From the NCBI GenBank assembly GCA_013141385.1, contig JABFRB010000026.1, positions 41,944-105,943 on the forward strand: 64,000 nucleotides of DNA, in the 5' to 3' direction. The position numbers were made by a program, and so were the translations under genes. This stretch comes from Bacteroidales bacterium. Its GTDB lineage: Bacteria; Bacteroidota; Bacteroidia; Bacteroidales; Tenuifilaceae. Positions 17,461-26,525 of this stretch are shown in pieces. Below the pieces are notes generated by a model. The model did not search any database, was not told the DNA's origin, and worked only from the letters and a program-made list of their open reading frames with translations. Position 1 is the stretch's first letter, and each line of letters opens with the position of its first letter.

Positions 17461-19251
17461 CTAGTGTCTAATTCTTTCTTTATAATGTGTATGAAGAAGT
17501 TCGTGTGATTTGTGTCCAAGAGGTTTTTCAAGAAACTCTTTATAAATTGCAATTACCTCAGGATTTTCGTGAGATTTACGAATCTTCATTCCAGAATCCT
17601 CAGCAAAGATAGCCTCAGTACGCTTCTTCCTAATCTCTGCATTTGTTGGAATTGGTTGACCACCACCACCAATACAACCACCTGGGCAAGCCATGATTTC
17701 CATAAAGTGGTAACTAGATTTACCATCACGAACGCTATCCATCACCTTTTTTGCATTGGTTAGTCCATGAGCAACAACGGTTTTCAACTCAGCACCTTCA
17801 AGAAAGTTCCATTCTGGAACTGTTCCTTCAATCTTGATAGTAGCTTCGCGAACACCTTCCATACCGCGAACAGGAGTAATATTTAAACCATTAAAAGGAA
17901 CTTCACGACCAGTTACAACTTCATAAGCTGTACGCAAAGCGGCTTCCATAACACCACCAGTTGCTCCAAAAATTACAGCGGCACCAGTTGATGCTCCCAT
18001 AAAGCTATCATAATGCGATTCTTCTAAGGCGGAGAAATCCAAGCCAGCTTGTTTGATCATAATAGCAAGCTCACGGGTTGTTAATACATAATCAACATCT
18101 TTGTAACCACTTGAGCGCATTTCCGGTCTGTCTGATTCAAACTTCTTAGCCGTACATGGCATTATCGATATAGAAACAATCTTCGAAGGATCAATATTTC
18201 TTTTTTGTGCATAGTAAGTCTTGGCTAAAGCACCAAACATCTGCTGTGGTGATTTACAAGTAGACAAGTTACCAAGATACTCTGGATAGGTATGCTCAAT
18301 AAATTTAATCCAACCTGGAGAGCAACTAGTTGCCATAGGAAGTTTTACGCTTGGATCTTTATCTACCAATGCTTTTTTCAAGCGGGTAAGAAGTTCAAAT
18401 CCTTCCTCCATAATGGTTAAATCGGCAGTGAAATCGGTATCCAAAACAGAATCAAATCCGAGTCTTTTCAGTGCTGTCACCATTTTGCCAGTAACAATTA
18501 CACCTGATTCAAGACCTAAATCCTCGCCAAGAGCAACTCTTACAGCAGGAGCTGTTTGAACAACAACGTGTTTATCAGGATTGTAGATTGCAGCCCATAC
18601 CTCATCAAGATAGTTCCGCTCAACGAGTGCACCAGTAGGACAGCGGTTAACGCATTGACCACAATTGGTACATACTACCTCAAACATTGGATTCTCGAAG
18701 AAGGTTGATACCTTCATCTTATCGCCCTTATAGGCAACGCTTAGAGCGCTAACATGCTGTAACTCTTCACAAGTTCTTACGCAACGTTGGCAACGGATAC
18801 ATTTACTATCATCCTTAATGATTGAAGGAGAATAAGTATCCATTTGGTAATTTTTGTGAGGAACAAGATCTATAAAAGATGCAACTGAAATCTTATTTTC
18901 GGCTGCAAGTGCTTGTAGTTCACACTTACCATTCTTATAGCAAGTAGTACAATTTGCGTTATGTTCACTTAAAAGAAGGTCAATAATATGTTTACGTGCA
19001 GTTCGAACCTTAAGTGTATTTGTCATTACTTCCATTCCCTCTGAAACTGGCATTGCGCAAGATGCTGGAAGGGTTCTTGAACCTTTCATCTCAACAACGC
19101 AAACACGACAATTACCAGCAATACAAAGATCGTCGTGGTAGCATAGGGTTGGGATATGAATATTGAGACTCTTGGCTGCTTGAAGGATGGTCGTTCTCTC
19201 ATCTACTGCTACTGGAATACCATCTATTTTGAGATTTATCTTTTTTGACAT
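17461..19251 (-). CDS. hydA: [FeFe]-hydrogenase catalytic subunit, NADH-linked HydA type
   Basis: 596 residues. In order: an N-terminal [2Fe-2S] domain (Cys near 37, 48, 51, 65), a His/Cys [4Fe-4S] segment (HNANCTTCYKNGKC, near 97-110), two [4Fe-4S] motifs (CIRCQRCVRTCE; CTNCGQCVNRCP), then the H-cluster domain. Its three signatures are TSCSPGW near 307, MPCTAKKFE near 363 and EIMACPGGCIGGGG near 515. The first has Ser in place of one Cys of the usual TSCCPGW, a variant I recall from NADH-linked trimeric enzymes. Unlike Thermotoga HydA it lacks a C-terminal [2Fe-2S] domain. It is the last gene of hydCBA. Function: H2 evolution or uptake coupled to NAD(H). Confidence 0.95.
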   Translation of the reverse strand: MSKKINLKIDGIPVAVDERTTILQAAKSLNIHIPTLCYHDDLCIAGNCRVCVVEMKGSRTLPASCAMPVSEGMEVMTNTLKVRTARKHIIDLLLSEHNANCTTCYKNGKCELQALAAENKISVASFIDLVPHKNYQMDTYSPSIIKDDSKCIRCQRCVRTCEELQHVSALSVAYKGDKMKVSTFFENPMFEVVCTNCGQCVNRCPTGALVERNYLDEVWAAIYNPDKHVVVQTAPAVRVALGEDLGLESGVIVTGKMVTALKRLGFDSVLDTDFTADLTIMEEGFELLTRLKKALVDKDPSVKLPMATSCSPGWIKFIEHTYPEYLGNLSTCKSPQQMFGALAKTYYAQKRNIDPSKIVSISIMPCTAKKFESDRPEMRSSGYKDVDYVLTTRELAIMIKQAGLDFSALEESHYDSFMGASTGAAVIFGATGGVMEAALRTAYEVVTGREVPFNGLNITPVRGMEGVREATIKIEGTVPEWNFLEGAELKTVVAHGLTNAKKVMDSVRDGKSSYHFMEIMACPGGCIGGGGQPIPTNAEIRKKRTEAIFAEDSGMKIRKSHENPEVIAIYKEFLEKPLGHKSHELLHTHYKERIRH

Positions 19252-19277
19252 GATTTTATCTTTTTTGAGTTTTAAGC

Positions 19278-20441
19278 TTAGTAGATCATCTCTTCTTTAA
19301 AATTCTCTACGATTGAGAAGAACGAGTTAGCCACGCTTTGTCCAAGACCGCACTTAGCTGTAATCTTCATAGTTTGAGCTAATTTTTGAAGATGCTCAAG
19401 GTAGTTAGCATGTCTTTCTCCTTTTTTCACTGCTTCAATTCCTAGAATAAGCTGTTGGCAACCAACACGGCAAGGAGTACATTGTCCGCAGGATTCTTCT
19501 TCAAAGAATTCAAGGTAGTTGTGAAGTACATTGAACATGGAACGAGAACTATTGAAAAGCATCATCGATCCACCTGTAGGAACGCCCTCAAATCCAATAA
19601 TTGTTTCTTTAAATTTCTTGCGTGGCACACAGAATCCTGAAGCACCTCCAACCTGAACAGCTTTTGTATCACCATCACCGAACTCTTCAACGAATTGTTC
19701 AACGGTCATACCTAGTTCAAGTTCGTAAATACCTGCTTTGGGCGTATCACCTGAAATTGAGAATACTTTAGAACCACGAGAATCAGCAGTACCTAAGTCT
19801 TTAAACTTTCTTGCACCATGCATGCAAATCATGAAAGCGTAAACCAATGTTTCAACGTTGTTAATAACAGTGGGTTTACTGCGAAATCCTGAGATGGTTG
19901 GGTAAGGAGGCTTATTCCTAGGTTCTCCACGGTGACCTTCCATTGATTCGAAGAGAGCACTTTCTTCTCCGCAAATGTAAGCACCACTACCCATAATTAT
20001 TTTAATTCTAAAATCAATCTTTAGATCTTTGAGAGATGCATGAAAAATTTCAAGTTGTGCTTCAAGTTCGGGTAAAAGGAAACGATATTCTCCGCGTAGA
20101 TAAATAAAACCTTCTTTTGCACCAATTACTTTAGCTCCAACAACCATACCTCCAAATACCTTTTGAGGTACTTTGAAAAGGATTTCACGATCTTTAAATG
20201 TTCCAGGTTCACCCTCATCGGCATTACAAATAATATATTTGTCTGGTTCTGGCTGTTCGGCTGTGTATTTCCATTTTAAAGCAGTTGGGAAACCTGCTCC
20301 ACCACGACCCTTTAATCCTGACTCAAGAAGTTCATTGATTATCTGGTCATTTGATTTTGCCCAAGTGTTTTTGATGATCTCTTTAGGATTACATTCCTTG
20401 TCGAAAATCAGGTCAACACGTTTAAGATTGGAATATGACAT
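19278..20441 (-). CDS. hydB: NADH-dehydrogenase-type flavoprotein subunit HydB (NuoF-like), short form
   Basis: 387 residues. The FMN/NADH domain has GRGGAGFPTALKW near residue 46, ADEGEPGTFKDRE near 74 and GAYICGEESALFESMEG near 153. The C-terminal [4Fe-4S] motif is ESCGQCTPCRVGC near 323 with a distal Cys near 366. Compared with Thermotoga HydB (about 600 residues) it lacks both the N-terminal [2Fe-2S] thioredoxin-like domain and the C-terminal two-cluster ferredoxin domain. It oxidises or reduces NAD(H) and passes electrons to HydA. The stripped-down form is relevant to whether the complex can bifurcate electrons. Confidence 0.94.
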   Translation of the reverse strand: MSYSNLKRVDLIFDKECNPKEIIKNTWAKSNDQIINELLESGLKGRGGAGFPTALKWKYTAEQPEPDKYIICNADEGEPGTFKDREILFKVPQKVFGGMVVGAKVIGAKEGFIYLRGEYRFLLPELEAQLEIFHASLKDLKIDFRIKIIMGSGAYICGEESALFESMEGHRGEPRNKPPYPTISGFRSKPTVINNVETLVYAFMICMHGARKFKDLGTADSRGSKVFSISGDTPKAGIYELELGMTVEQFVEEFGDGDTKAVQVGGASGFCVPRKKFKETIIGFEGVPTGGSMMLFNSSRSMFNVLHNYLEFFEEESCGQCTPCRVGCQQLILGIEAVKKGERHANYLEHLQKLAQTMKITAKCGLGQSVANSFFSIVENFKEEMIY

Positions 20442-20460
20442 AATTTTATCTCCTAAATAT

Positions 20461-20925
20461 TTACTTTTTCATGTACTGATTAATAATCTCACGAACCTTT
20501 TCAGCGGTTAAATCGGTGAATGCCTCATCATTAATAAGCATAGCAGGTCCTTTGTGGCACCATCCAAGACAATTAGTTTCCAGTAAAGAAAATTTCTTGT
20601 TTTGAGTTGTTTCGCCAATTTTTATCTTAAGCATATCCTCTATTTCATGAGTTATAAGGTTTTTACCTTTCATTGCACAGGAAATAGTTCTACATACTCT
20701 AATTACATATTTACCTCTAGGTTGGGTATCTAAGAATGAGTAAAATGTTGCGGTACCATAAACCTGAGCGGCTGAAATATCCAACTCGCGAGCAATTTCA
20801 GTCATTGCTTCATCAGAAATGTACCTCTCTTCATGGATTACGCCTTGCAAAATAGGGATAAGGCTTTCCCGTGTTCTCCCGTGTTTACCAGCAAGGTTTT
20901 TAACCAGTTCTTTAATTTCAGGCAT
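20461..20925 (-). CDS. hydC: HydC, NuoE-like [2Fe-2S] subunit
   Basis: 154 residues: a helical N-terminus, then a thioredoxin-fold [2Fe-2S] domain with CRTISC near residue 79 and ETNCLGWC near 119, the usual four-ligand set of NuoE/HydC. It is the first gene of hydCBA, 19 bp before hydB. An FNR-like palindrome lies 135 bp upstream of its start, suggesting anaerobic control. It transfers electrons within the NADH module of the hydrogenase. Confidence 0.94.
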   Translation of the reverse strand: MPEIKELVKNLAGKHGRTRESLIPILQGVIHEERYISDEAMTEIARELDISAAQVYGTATFYSFLDTQPRGKYVIRVCRTISCAMKGKNLITHEIEDMLKIKIGETTQNKKFSLLETNCLGWCHKGPAMLINDEAFTDLTAEKVREIINQYMKK

Positions 20926-21059
20926 GTTTAATTCTCCTTTATTTTTGAATTAGTATTTAATTTGTTAATTAAATAACAGTGTTAATGTGATAACAGATAA
21001 AATAGTTTTAATCGTCTGATATCCATGAACAAATATATATAACGACCTTTGTATCATCC

Positions 21060-21073
21060 ATGATTTTTGTCAT
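21060..21073. promoter_or_regulatory. FNR-like palindrome ATGAT-TTTT-GTCAT upstream of hydCBA
   Basis: The palindrome extends by one base on each side (C...G). It lies in the 352-bp gap between hydC and the S46 peptidase gene, whose other content is AT-rich sequence and the peptidase terminator. Confidence 0.5.
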
Positions 21074-21223
21074 GTTTGATAATATAAATATTGATCTAAA
21101 TGAGAGATTATCAATCAGATATAAAAGGTGTGTTTTCTAACATAATTAATTTATTATTTTTTTTATATTTTTGAATATCAATACATTAATTTGACAAACA
21201 ACCAAAGTGCTTAATGAAAAAGG

Positions 21224-21256
21224 TAATCCCCAATAAGTACATACTATTGGGGATTA
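21224..21256 (-). terminator. Intrinsic terminator after S46 peptidase
   Basis: TAATCCCCAATA at 21224-21235 pairs with TATTGGGGATTA at 21245-21256, a perfect 12-bp stem with a 9-nt loop, 22 bp past the stop. Confidence 0.85.
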
Positions 21257-21277
21257 ATAAAGGTTAAAAGAATAGAA

Positions 21278-23434
21278 TTATTCAATAATTTTCATTTCGT
21301 TGAGCAAGGAAGCTGCGTCAGCATATTTATCAATAATAAATAGAGCATACCTAATATCTAGGGTAATATTTCTGCAGATTTTAGGATCAAACATAATATC
21401 GCTCATTGTTCCTTCCCAGCAGCGGTCGAAGTTTAAACCAATTAATCTACCTTCGGCATCAAGTACTGGACTACCAGAATTTCCGCCAGAAGTGTGATTT
21501 GTTGCAATAAAAGCAACAGGTAATGTTCCATTGGATTGATACCTCCCATAATTTTTATCAATATAGAGTTTCTTTAACTTTTCAGGTACTACATAGTCAT
21601 ACACTTTCTTATTTCCCTTTTCAATTATACCGTCAATAGTGGTAAAGTAAGAGTATTCAACTGCTTCTTGAGGAATAAATCCGTCTACTTTCCCATAGCT
21701 TACTCTAAGCGTTGAGTTGGCATCAGGATGAAAAAATTTATTTGGTTGCATCTCCTTTAGGCCTTTAACATACTTACGATAATTGATGTTTAAACTATCT
21801 GATATTTCACCGAAACGTTTGCCAACTTTTTGGCTAAATGAACTAAAGAAACTGGAATATAACCTATAAATATTGTCGTTTTTTATTGTGGAGATTGCTG
21901 AGGTATCAAAATTGTTAAGGAATGTAAGGAGTCTTATACTATCGGCAAAAACTGTTTGACTATATATTTCGTTTGCAAAATTATGCCAATTGCCTTGATA
22001 CTGATTTGCTATGCTAGAAAGGAATTGAGGTAGATTTTCTTTAGGAACATTTTCGTAATAAGCTTTCATCATGTTTGCAAAAACTTCACGATCAATAGGT
22101 AGATAGAATTCGTTATAAAAAGCCTTAGCTGTTGATCTAAGTGAAACAACAAGGCTTTCAATTTTTTTAGAATCTGGGGTTTCTTTACCATACTCAATAA
22201 TAATTGGAGTGAAGTTAGATGCAAAACTGATTAGTTCAACAGCATTTACAGCCTCTCTATTAAAATCGTTAGTAATTGCAATTGGCTTGAATTTAGAATA
22301 TAGTTTACCGAATGTTGGAAGAACTTCACCATATTTTAGTTTTCGATTTGGATCTGAAGAAACCCATTGGGCAAAATCATTTTCCAATGCCTTTTTCTTA
22401 TCTACGGCTTTAAATCGATTTAATCCAGTGCTTTCTCCTATCCACTTTTTCCATGCATTGGCAATTCCTTTTTGTTTATCGGCATACATTATATTAATAG
22501 TATCGTTACTCTTCATGTATGAGTCAATTATTTTTAATCGAATATCTCTAAGTGCGATTTTGTTGGGGTTTTGGTAGTTTGCAATTAAATCTACAGCCTG
22601 AGATGTTAAAAATTGCTGTGTAGTTCCAGGAAAACCGTATACCATTGTAAAATCGTTTTGTTTAACCCCTTTAAGAGAAATGGTTAAGAATTTTTTTGAC
22701 TTATAGGGAATGTTTTCAGTAGAATATGGTGCAGGTTTGTTGTCTTTATTAACATAGATACGAAATATGGAAAAATCACCAGTATGTCTTGGCCACACCC
22801 AATTATCAGTATCTCCTCCAAAATTACCAATTGATGATGGAGGGGCTCCAACAAGCCTGATATCCTGAAAGACTTCATAAACCATTAAATAATACTCATT
22901 GCCGTAGTAAAAAGGTTTAACTTCAACCTTATAGCTATTACCTTCTTTTGCAATTTTCTTTATCTCTTCAAGATTAACAGCAATAATTGAATCTCGTTTT
23001 GATTCGCTTGTATTTGATAATACACCCTTAAAAACCTTTTCGCTCACGTCCTCCATTCTTACAAGAAAGGAAACCGTGAGCCCAGTTGCTGGAAGTTCCT
23101 GATTTTTTTCAGTAGCCCAAAAACCATTCTTAAGATAATCATGATCTACAGAAGAAAGAGATTGAATTGAGCCAAAACCGCAGTGATGATTGGTGATTAC
23201 TAACCCTTGTTCCGAAATCAATGAACCGGTGCAGCCACGTCCGAAAAGTACAATAGCATCTTTTAAACTGGAGTTATTTACACTATAAATATCTTCGGCT
23301 GTTAATTTACATCCTAATTTGTTCATTTGCTCGATGTTTTGACCCATAAGAATAGGTAGCCACATCCCTTCGTCAGCAATAAGATTGAAGGATATAAGTT
23401 GGATGAGCAGGAAAAAAAGTAATATTTTCTTCAT
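21278..23434 (-). CDS. dpp11: S46 dipeptidyl-peptidase, Asp/Glu-specific (DPP11-type)
   Basis: 718 residues with a signal peptide (about 1-20). It is a chymotrypsin-fold peptidase with the catalytic His in TNHHCGFGSIQ near residue 83 and nucleophile Ser in GGNSGSPV near 651. The residue 18 positions after that Ser is Arg (GLNFDRCWE). In Porphyromonas gingivalis DPP11 the equivalent Arg673 gives specificity for Asp/Glu at P1, while DPP7 has Gly. The Bacteroidota enzymes act in the periplasm, releasing dipeptides used as carbon and energy source. It is 38 bp downstream of maf and probably the last gene of that unit. Confidence 0.92.
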   Translation of the reverse strand: MKKILLFFLLIQLISFNLIADEGMWLPILMGQNIEQMNKLGCKLTAEDIYSVNNSSLKDAIVLFGRGCTGSLISEQGLVITNHHCGFGSIQSLSSVDHDYLKNGFWATEKNQELPATGLTVSFLVRMEDVSEKVFKGVLSNTSESKRDSIIAVNLEEIKKIAKEGNSYKVEVKPFYYGNEYYLMVYEVFQDIRLVGAPPSSIGNFGGDTDNWVWPRHTGDFSIFRIYVNKDNKPAPYSTENIPYKSKKFLTISLKGVKQNDFTMVYGFPGTTQQFLTSQAVDLIANYQNPNKIALRDIRLKIIDSYMKSNDTINIMYADKQKGIANAWKKWIGESTGLNRFKAVDKKKALENDFAQWVSSDPNRKLKYGEVLPTFGKLYSKFKPIAITNDFNREAVNAVELISFASNFTPIIIEYGKETPDSKKIESLVVSLRSTAKAFYNEFYLPIDREVFANMMKAYYENVPKENLPQFLSSIANQYQGNWHNFANEIYSQTVFADSIRLLTFLNNFDTSAISTIKNDNIYRLYSSFFSSFSQKVGKRFGEISDSLNINYRKYVKGLKEMQPNKFFHPDANSTLRVSYGKVDGFIPQEAVEYSYFTTIDGIIEKGNKKVYDYVVPEKLKKLYIDKNYGRYQSNGTLPVAFIATNHTSGGNSGSPVLDAEGRLIGLNFDRCWEGTMSDIMFDPKICRNITLDIRYALFIIDKYADAASLLNEMKIIE

Positions 23435-23472
23435 TTTAAGAGAGTTAATTTATTGTGAAAATAATTATTCGT

Positions 23473-24081
23473 TTAGTTATTAATGTTTGATTTGTTTATA
23501 AAGTCTTGAAGTTCAGTGTAGAGTTGCTGTATAGGAAGTCCCATTACGTTAAAGTACGAGCCATCAATTCGTTCAACTCCAACAAATCCAATCCATTCCT
23601 GAATACCGTAAGCACCTGCTTTATCAAAAGGCTTAAAGTTGTTGATATAATACCAAATTTCTTCGTTTGTTAGTTTTTTAAAATATACATCAGTAGTGGT
23701 GTAAAAGCATTTGGATTTTTTTACAGACGATATACATACACCAGTAACCACAATATGTTTATTTCCAGAGAGTAATGATAGTATTTTAAAAGCATCTTGC
23801 TCATCGTTTGGTTTACCAATAACTTGACCTTTGCACCAAACAATAGTATCTGAGGTAATAAGAATTTCATTTTCAATAAGATTACCAAGCAATGATTTGG
23901 CTTTGTGTTGGGCGAGGTAAACAGGAATTTCAGTCATTGACAAGTCATTAGGATAGAGCTCTTCATCATCCCCATTTGCCCTTACTTCAAAATCAACACC
24001 CAACTCACGAAGTAGTTGTTGACGACGTGGCGACTTAGAGGCAAGGATTAGTCGCTTCCCTTTTAGAATATCATTAAGCAT
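23473..24081 (-). CDS. maf: Maf-like nucleotide pyrophosphatase
   Basis: 202 residues with the family N-terminus ILASKSPRRQQLLRELG (about 12-28), the catalytic region EILITSDTIVWCKGQVIGKPNDEQDAF and FDKAGAYGIQEW. Maf proteins hydrolyse non-canonical or pyrimidine nucleoside triphosphates to monophosphates. It lies 6 bp after the UbiA-type gene in a conserved Bacteroidota gene string, which supports the assignment but not a pathway link. Confidence 0.93.
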   Translation of the reverse strand: MLNDILKGKRLILASKSPRRQQLLRELGVDFEVRANGDDEELYPNDLSMTEIPVYLAQHKAKSLLGNLIENEILITSDTIVWCKGQVIGKPNDEQDAFKILSLLSGNKHIVVTGVCISSVKKSKCFYTTTDVYFKKLTNEEIWYYINNFKPFDKAGAYGIQEWIGFVGVERIDGSYFNVMGLPIQQLYTELQDFINKSNINN

Positions 24082-24087
24082 TTATAT

Positions 24088-25050
24088 TCAGATAATTAAA
24101 AACTTAAAAAGAATTGTATAGAGTAATCCTGAAAGCATAATCAGCTTGTTTATTCGGCTTGCTTTATGATAATCCTCTTTTTTCTCAGCAGTTAACAGCT
24201 CTACAAGTAAAATAAACATAGGTATAACTAGACCTACAAGAAAGAAGACTAGTGTGTAGTAGTCTATTTTCCCGGAAGGCAGATAGTTAAGGTATTTAGC
24301 AAAAAGAAAAACCAGAGAAAGTATTGTAAATAGAAGTAAGGACGCAGCAATAGTCCTAGCAGTTTTTTTTCCAAGAAAAACTGGTATTGTGTTACGTCCA
24401 AATGCTTGATCTCCCTCAAAATCTTCAATATCCTTAATTATCTCACGCACTAATGTAAGAAGAAAGGCAAAAAGTGCATATCCACCTACCCAGTATGTGA
24501 TTATACCCAGTTTTAACTCAAAACGGGTTACCATTTCCCAATACACTGTATATAATCTCGGAAGTTCAAACAGAAGGGTGATCATTGGCACAATGGCCGT
24601 GAGTATCGCAACTATAAGGTTACCAATTAGAAATTGTCTTTTATACGTTGTTGAGTAAAACCAAAGAATTCCAACAATTACAATAAAAAGTAATGATAGA
24701 ATGGGTTTATCTATTTTAAATGAAACGATTGTACCTAAAACTACACCCAAGAAATTGAGGAAGATATGGAGTAATATTGCAGTCCTTCTACTCAAGTTTC
24801 TACCAATGATAACTGTTTGAGGTCTATTAACAAGATCGGTACGAGTATCAAAGTAATCGTTAATTACATAACCTGCTGCTGTTATAAATACTGTTGCCAG
24901 TGTAAGCAGAAAAAAATAAAAACTACTAAGCTGTAAGTCAAGATTTTTAAGTTGTAGTAAGGGTTGTATTATACAGTATCTCATTAAGTAGAGAGTTGCT
25001 GCAACAATCAACAGGTTTTTAATACGTATGACTTTGAGAATTTTAATCAT
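24088..25050 (-). CDS. UbiA-family prenyltransferase (geranylgeranylglycerol-phosphate synthase-like)
   Basis: 320 residues with about eight to nine membrane helices. The two Asp-rich motifs of the family are NDYFDTRTD (near residue 64) and DIEDFEGD (near 213). UbiA enzymes attach prenyl chains to aromatic or glycerol-phosphate acceptors in the membrane. The Bacteroidota member in this gene string is usually annotated as geranylgeranylglycerol-phosphate geranylgeranyltransferase, but its acceptor is not deducible here. It is tightly packed between KdsC-like and maf genes. Confidence 0.88.
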   Translation of the reverse strand: MIKILKVIRIKNLLIVAATLYLMRYCIIQPLLQLKNLDLQLSSFYFFLLTLATVFITAAGYVINDYFDTRTDLVNRPQTVIIGRNLSRRTAILLHIFLNFLGVVLGTIVSFKIDKPILSLLFIVIVGILWFYSTTYKRQFLIGNLIVAILTAIVPMITLLFELPRLYTVYWEMVTRFELKLGIITYWVGGYALFAFLLTLVREIIKDIEDFEGDQAFGRNTIPVFLGKKTARTIAASLLLFTILSLVFLFAKYLNYLPSGKIDYYTLVFFLVGLVIPMFILLVELLTAEKKEDYHKASRINKLIMLSGLLYTILFKFLII

Positions 25051-25061
25051 TGTAAAATATT

Positions 25062-25583
25062 TTACTGTTTATTAGTAGACGCCGGACCCCATTTATCGTT
25101 TAATCTTAAAACTTGCTCAATAACATCCCTAACACACCCTTTACCTCCCGAATAATTCGAAACATATACTGATATTCCTCGTATTTCAGGGGCAGCATCG
25201 GCAGGACAAGTTGGGATACCAACTTTTTTCATCACCTCATAATCAGGTAAATCATCTCCCATATAAAGTATTTCCGATGGCTCAATTCCATATTTGAAAC
25301 GGAAATCCTCGAGAGCTTCAGTTTTATCATTTATTCCTAGGTAGATATCGGTTACTCCTAAACCTTTAAACCGCTCTTTGACTGATTCGGATTTTCCTCC
25401 GGAAATAATAGCTATTGGGAATCCTTTCTCTATTGCAACATGCACTGCGTAGCCATCACGAGTATTAGATGAACGTAAAAGGTCACCAGAGGGGTGAAGA
25501 ATTACAGTTCCATCGGTAAAAACACCATCAACATCAAAAGCGAATGCTTTTACATTTCGAAGTAACTCTTTAAAATTCTGCAT
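25062..25583 (-). CDS. kdsC: KdsC-type HAD phosphatase
   Basis: 173 residues of the C0 HAD subfamily, with no cap domain. The nucleophile motif FDVDGVFTDG is near residue 16, the Ser motif AIISGG near 58, the Lys in the third motif region, and YMGDDLPDYEVM near 107. KdsC removes phosphate from 3-deoxy-D-manno-octulosonate 8-phosphate in lipopolysaccharide core synthesis; a nonulosonate-pathway relative cannot be excluded. It is 13 bp from the DUF2520 gene in the same operon. Confidence 0.88.
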   Translation of the reverse strand: MQNFKELLRNVKAFAFDVDGVFTDGTVILHPSGDLLRSSNTRDGYAVHVAIEKGFPIAIISGGKSESVKERFKGLGVTDIYLGINDKTEALEDFRFKYGIEPSEILYMGDDLPDYEVMKKVGIPTCPADAAPEIRGISVYVSNYSGGKGCVRDVIEQVLRLNDKWGPASTNKQ

Positions 25584-25596
25584 TATATATTATTAA

Positions 25597-26391
25597 TCAA
25601 GGTTTTGTTGCTTGTGATTGAATGCTTAAAGTTAGTGCTTTATAAATTTCTGCCAATTCAGGTTTATATTCCTTTAACTTTTCAATATGTAGATTTATTG
25701 TATTTTGATCGAAACGGACTGCCGGCCCAGTTTGAGAAGAGGCTGGATCTCCGTCAAATGCTTTTTTTACAGTTTCATCAATCAACGGTCTAAGCAATTC
25801 GAAGTTAAATCCTTTTTCGCTTGAGATTTGATGTGAAATTGCAAATAGGTGATTAGTGAAATTATTAACGAAAACTCCAGTTAAATGAAGCCATGCAAGT
25901 GTTTCTGAGTTCACACGAATAACTTTACTGCTAATCATCGATGCAACATCACTTAGAGTAGTAAATGTCTTATCATTATTAGCATTAAGGCAAATGGGAA
26001 TATCAGAAAATGTGATAATCCTGTTCTTTGAAAAACTTTGAAAAGGGTAGAAAACACCATATCCTTCTGACTTAATACTTGAAAGAACTTGAATACCGGT
26101 ACTTCCACTTGTATGTACTATTATTCCTCTCGTAATAATGAGTTCTTTTACTATTTCAGGGATGATTTTATCAGGAACACATATAAAGTAGATATCTGCA
26201 TTTTTATCTATTTCAGATATTTTTGACGTGTGAGCTGATTTTAACTGTACAGCTAACTGCTTCGCAGAGGTCTCACTACGAGAATATATCTGCAAAATAT
26301 GGATATCTGAATTAAAAAGTGCGACGGCAAGGTTAGTGGCAAGATTCCCAGCACCTATAAAAACTACTTTATTTTTTTTATCCAAAGTCAT
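25597..26391 (-). CDS. Rossmann-fold DUF2520 protein (ProC-like oxidoreductase family)
   Basis: 264 residues. An N-terminal NAD(P)-binding fold has VVFIGAGNLATNLA near residue 9 and YFICVPDKIIPEI near 68; the C-terminal DUF2520 domain contains HLTGVFVNNFTNHLFAI near 168. It resembles pyrroline-5-carboxylate reductase in fold, but the substrate is unknown. It is the first gene of the string running through kdsC, ubiA-like and maf to the S46 peptidase. Confidence 0.87.
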   Translation of the reverse strand: MTLDKKNKVVFIGAGNLATNLAVALFNSDIHILQIYSRSETSAKQLAVQLKSAHTSKISEIDKNADIYFICVPDKIIPEIVKELIITRGIIVHTSGSTGIQVLSSIKSEGYGVFYPFQSFSKNRIITFSDIPICLNANNDKTFTTLSDVASMISSKVIRVNSETLAWLHLTGVFVNNFTNHLFAISHQISSEKGFNFELLRPLIDETVKKAFDGDPASSQTGPAVRFDQNTINLHIEKLKEYKPELAEIYKALTLSIQSQATKP

Positions 26392-26473
26392 CAGTTAGTG
26401 AAATCAGTTTGGCAATCAGGTAAAGTTAAAGGAATAATACCACACTTTATAAAAAGCAAAACTACAAAAAAAC

Positions 26474-26507
26474 AAAACCACCAGATAAATTTTTATTTGG
26501 TGGTTTT
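26474..26507 (-). terminator. Intrinsic terminator after coiled-coil gene
   Basis: AAAACCACCA at 26474-26483 pairs with TGGTGGTTTT at 26498-26507, with the T tract on the minus strand, 19 bp past the stop at 26526. Confidence 0.8.
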
Positions 26508-26525
26508 AGTAGAAATTAGTCTAGC

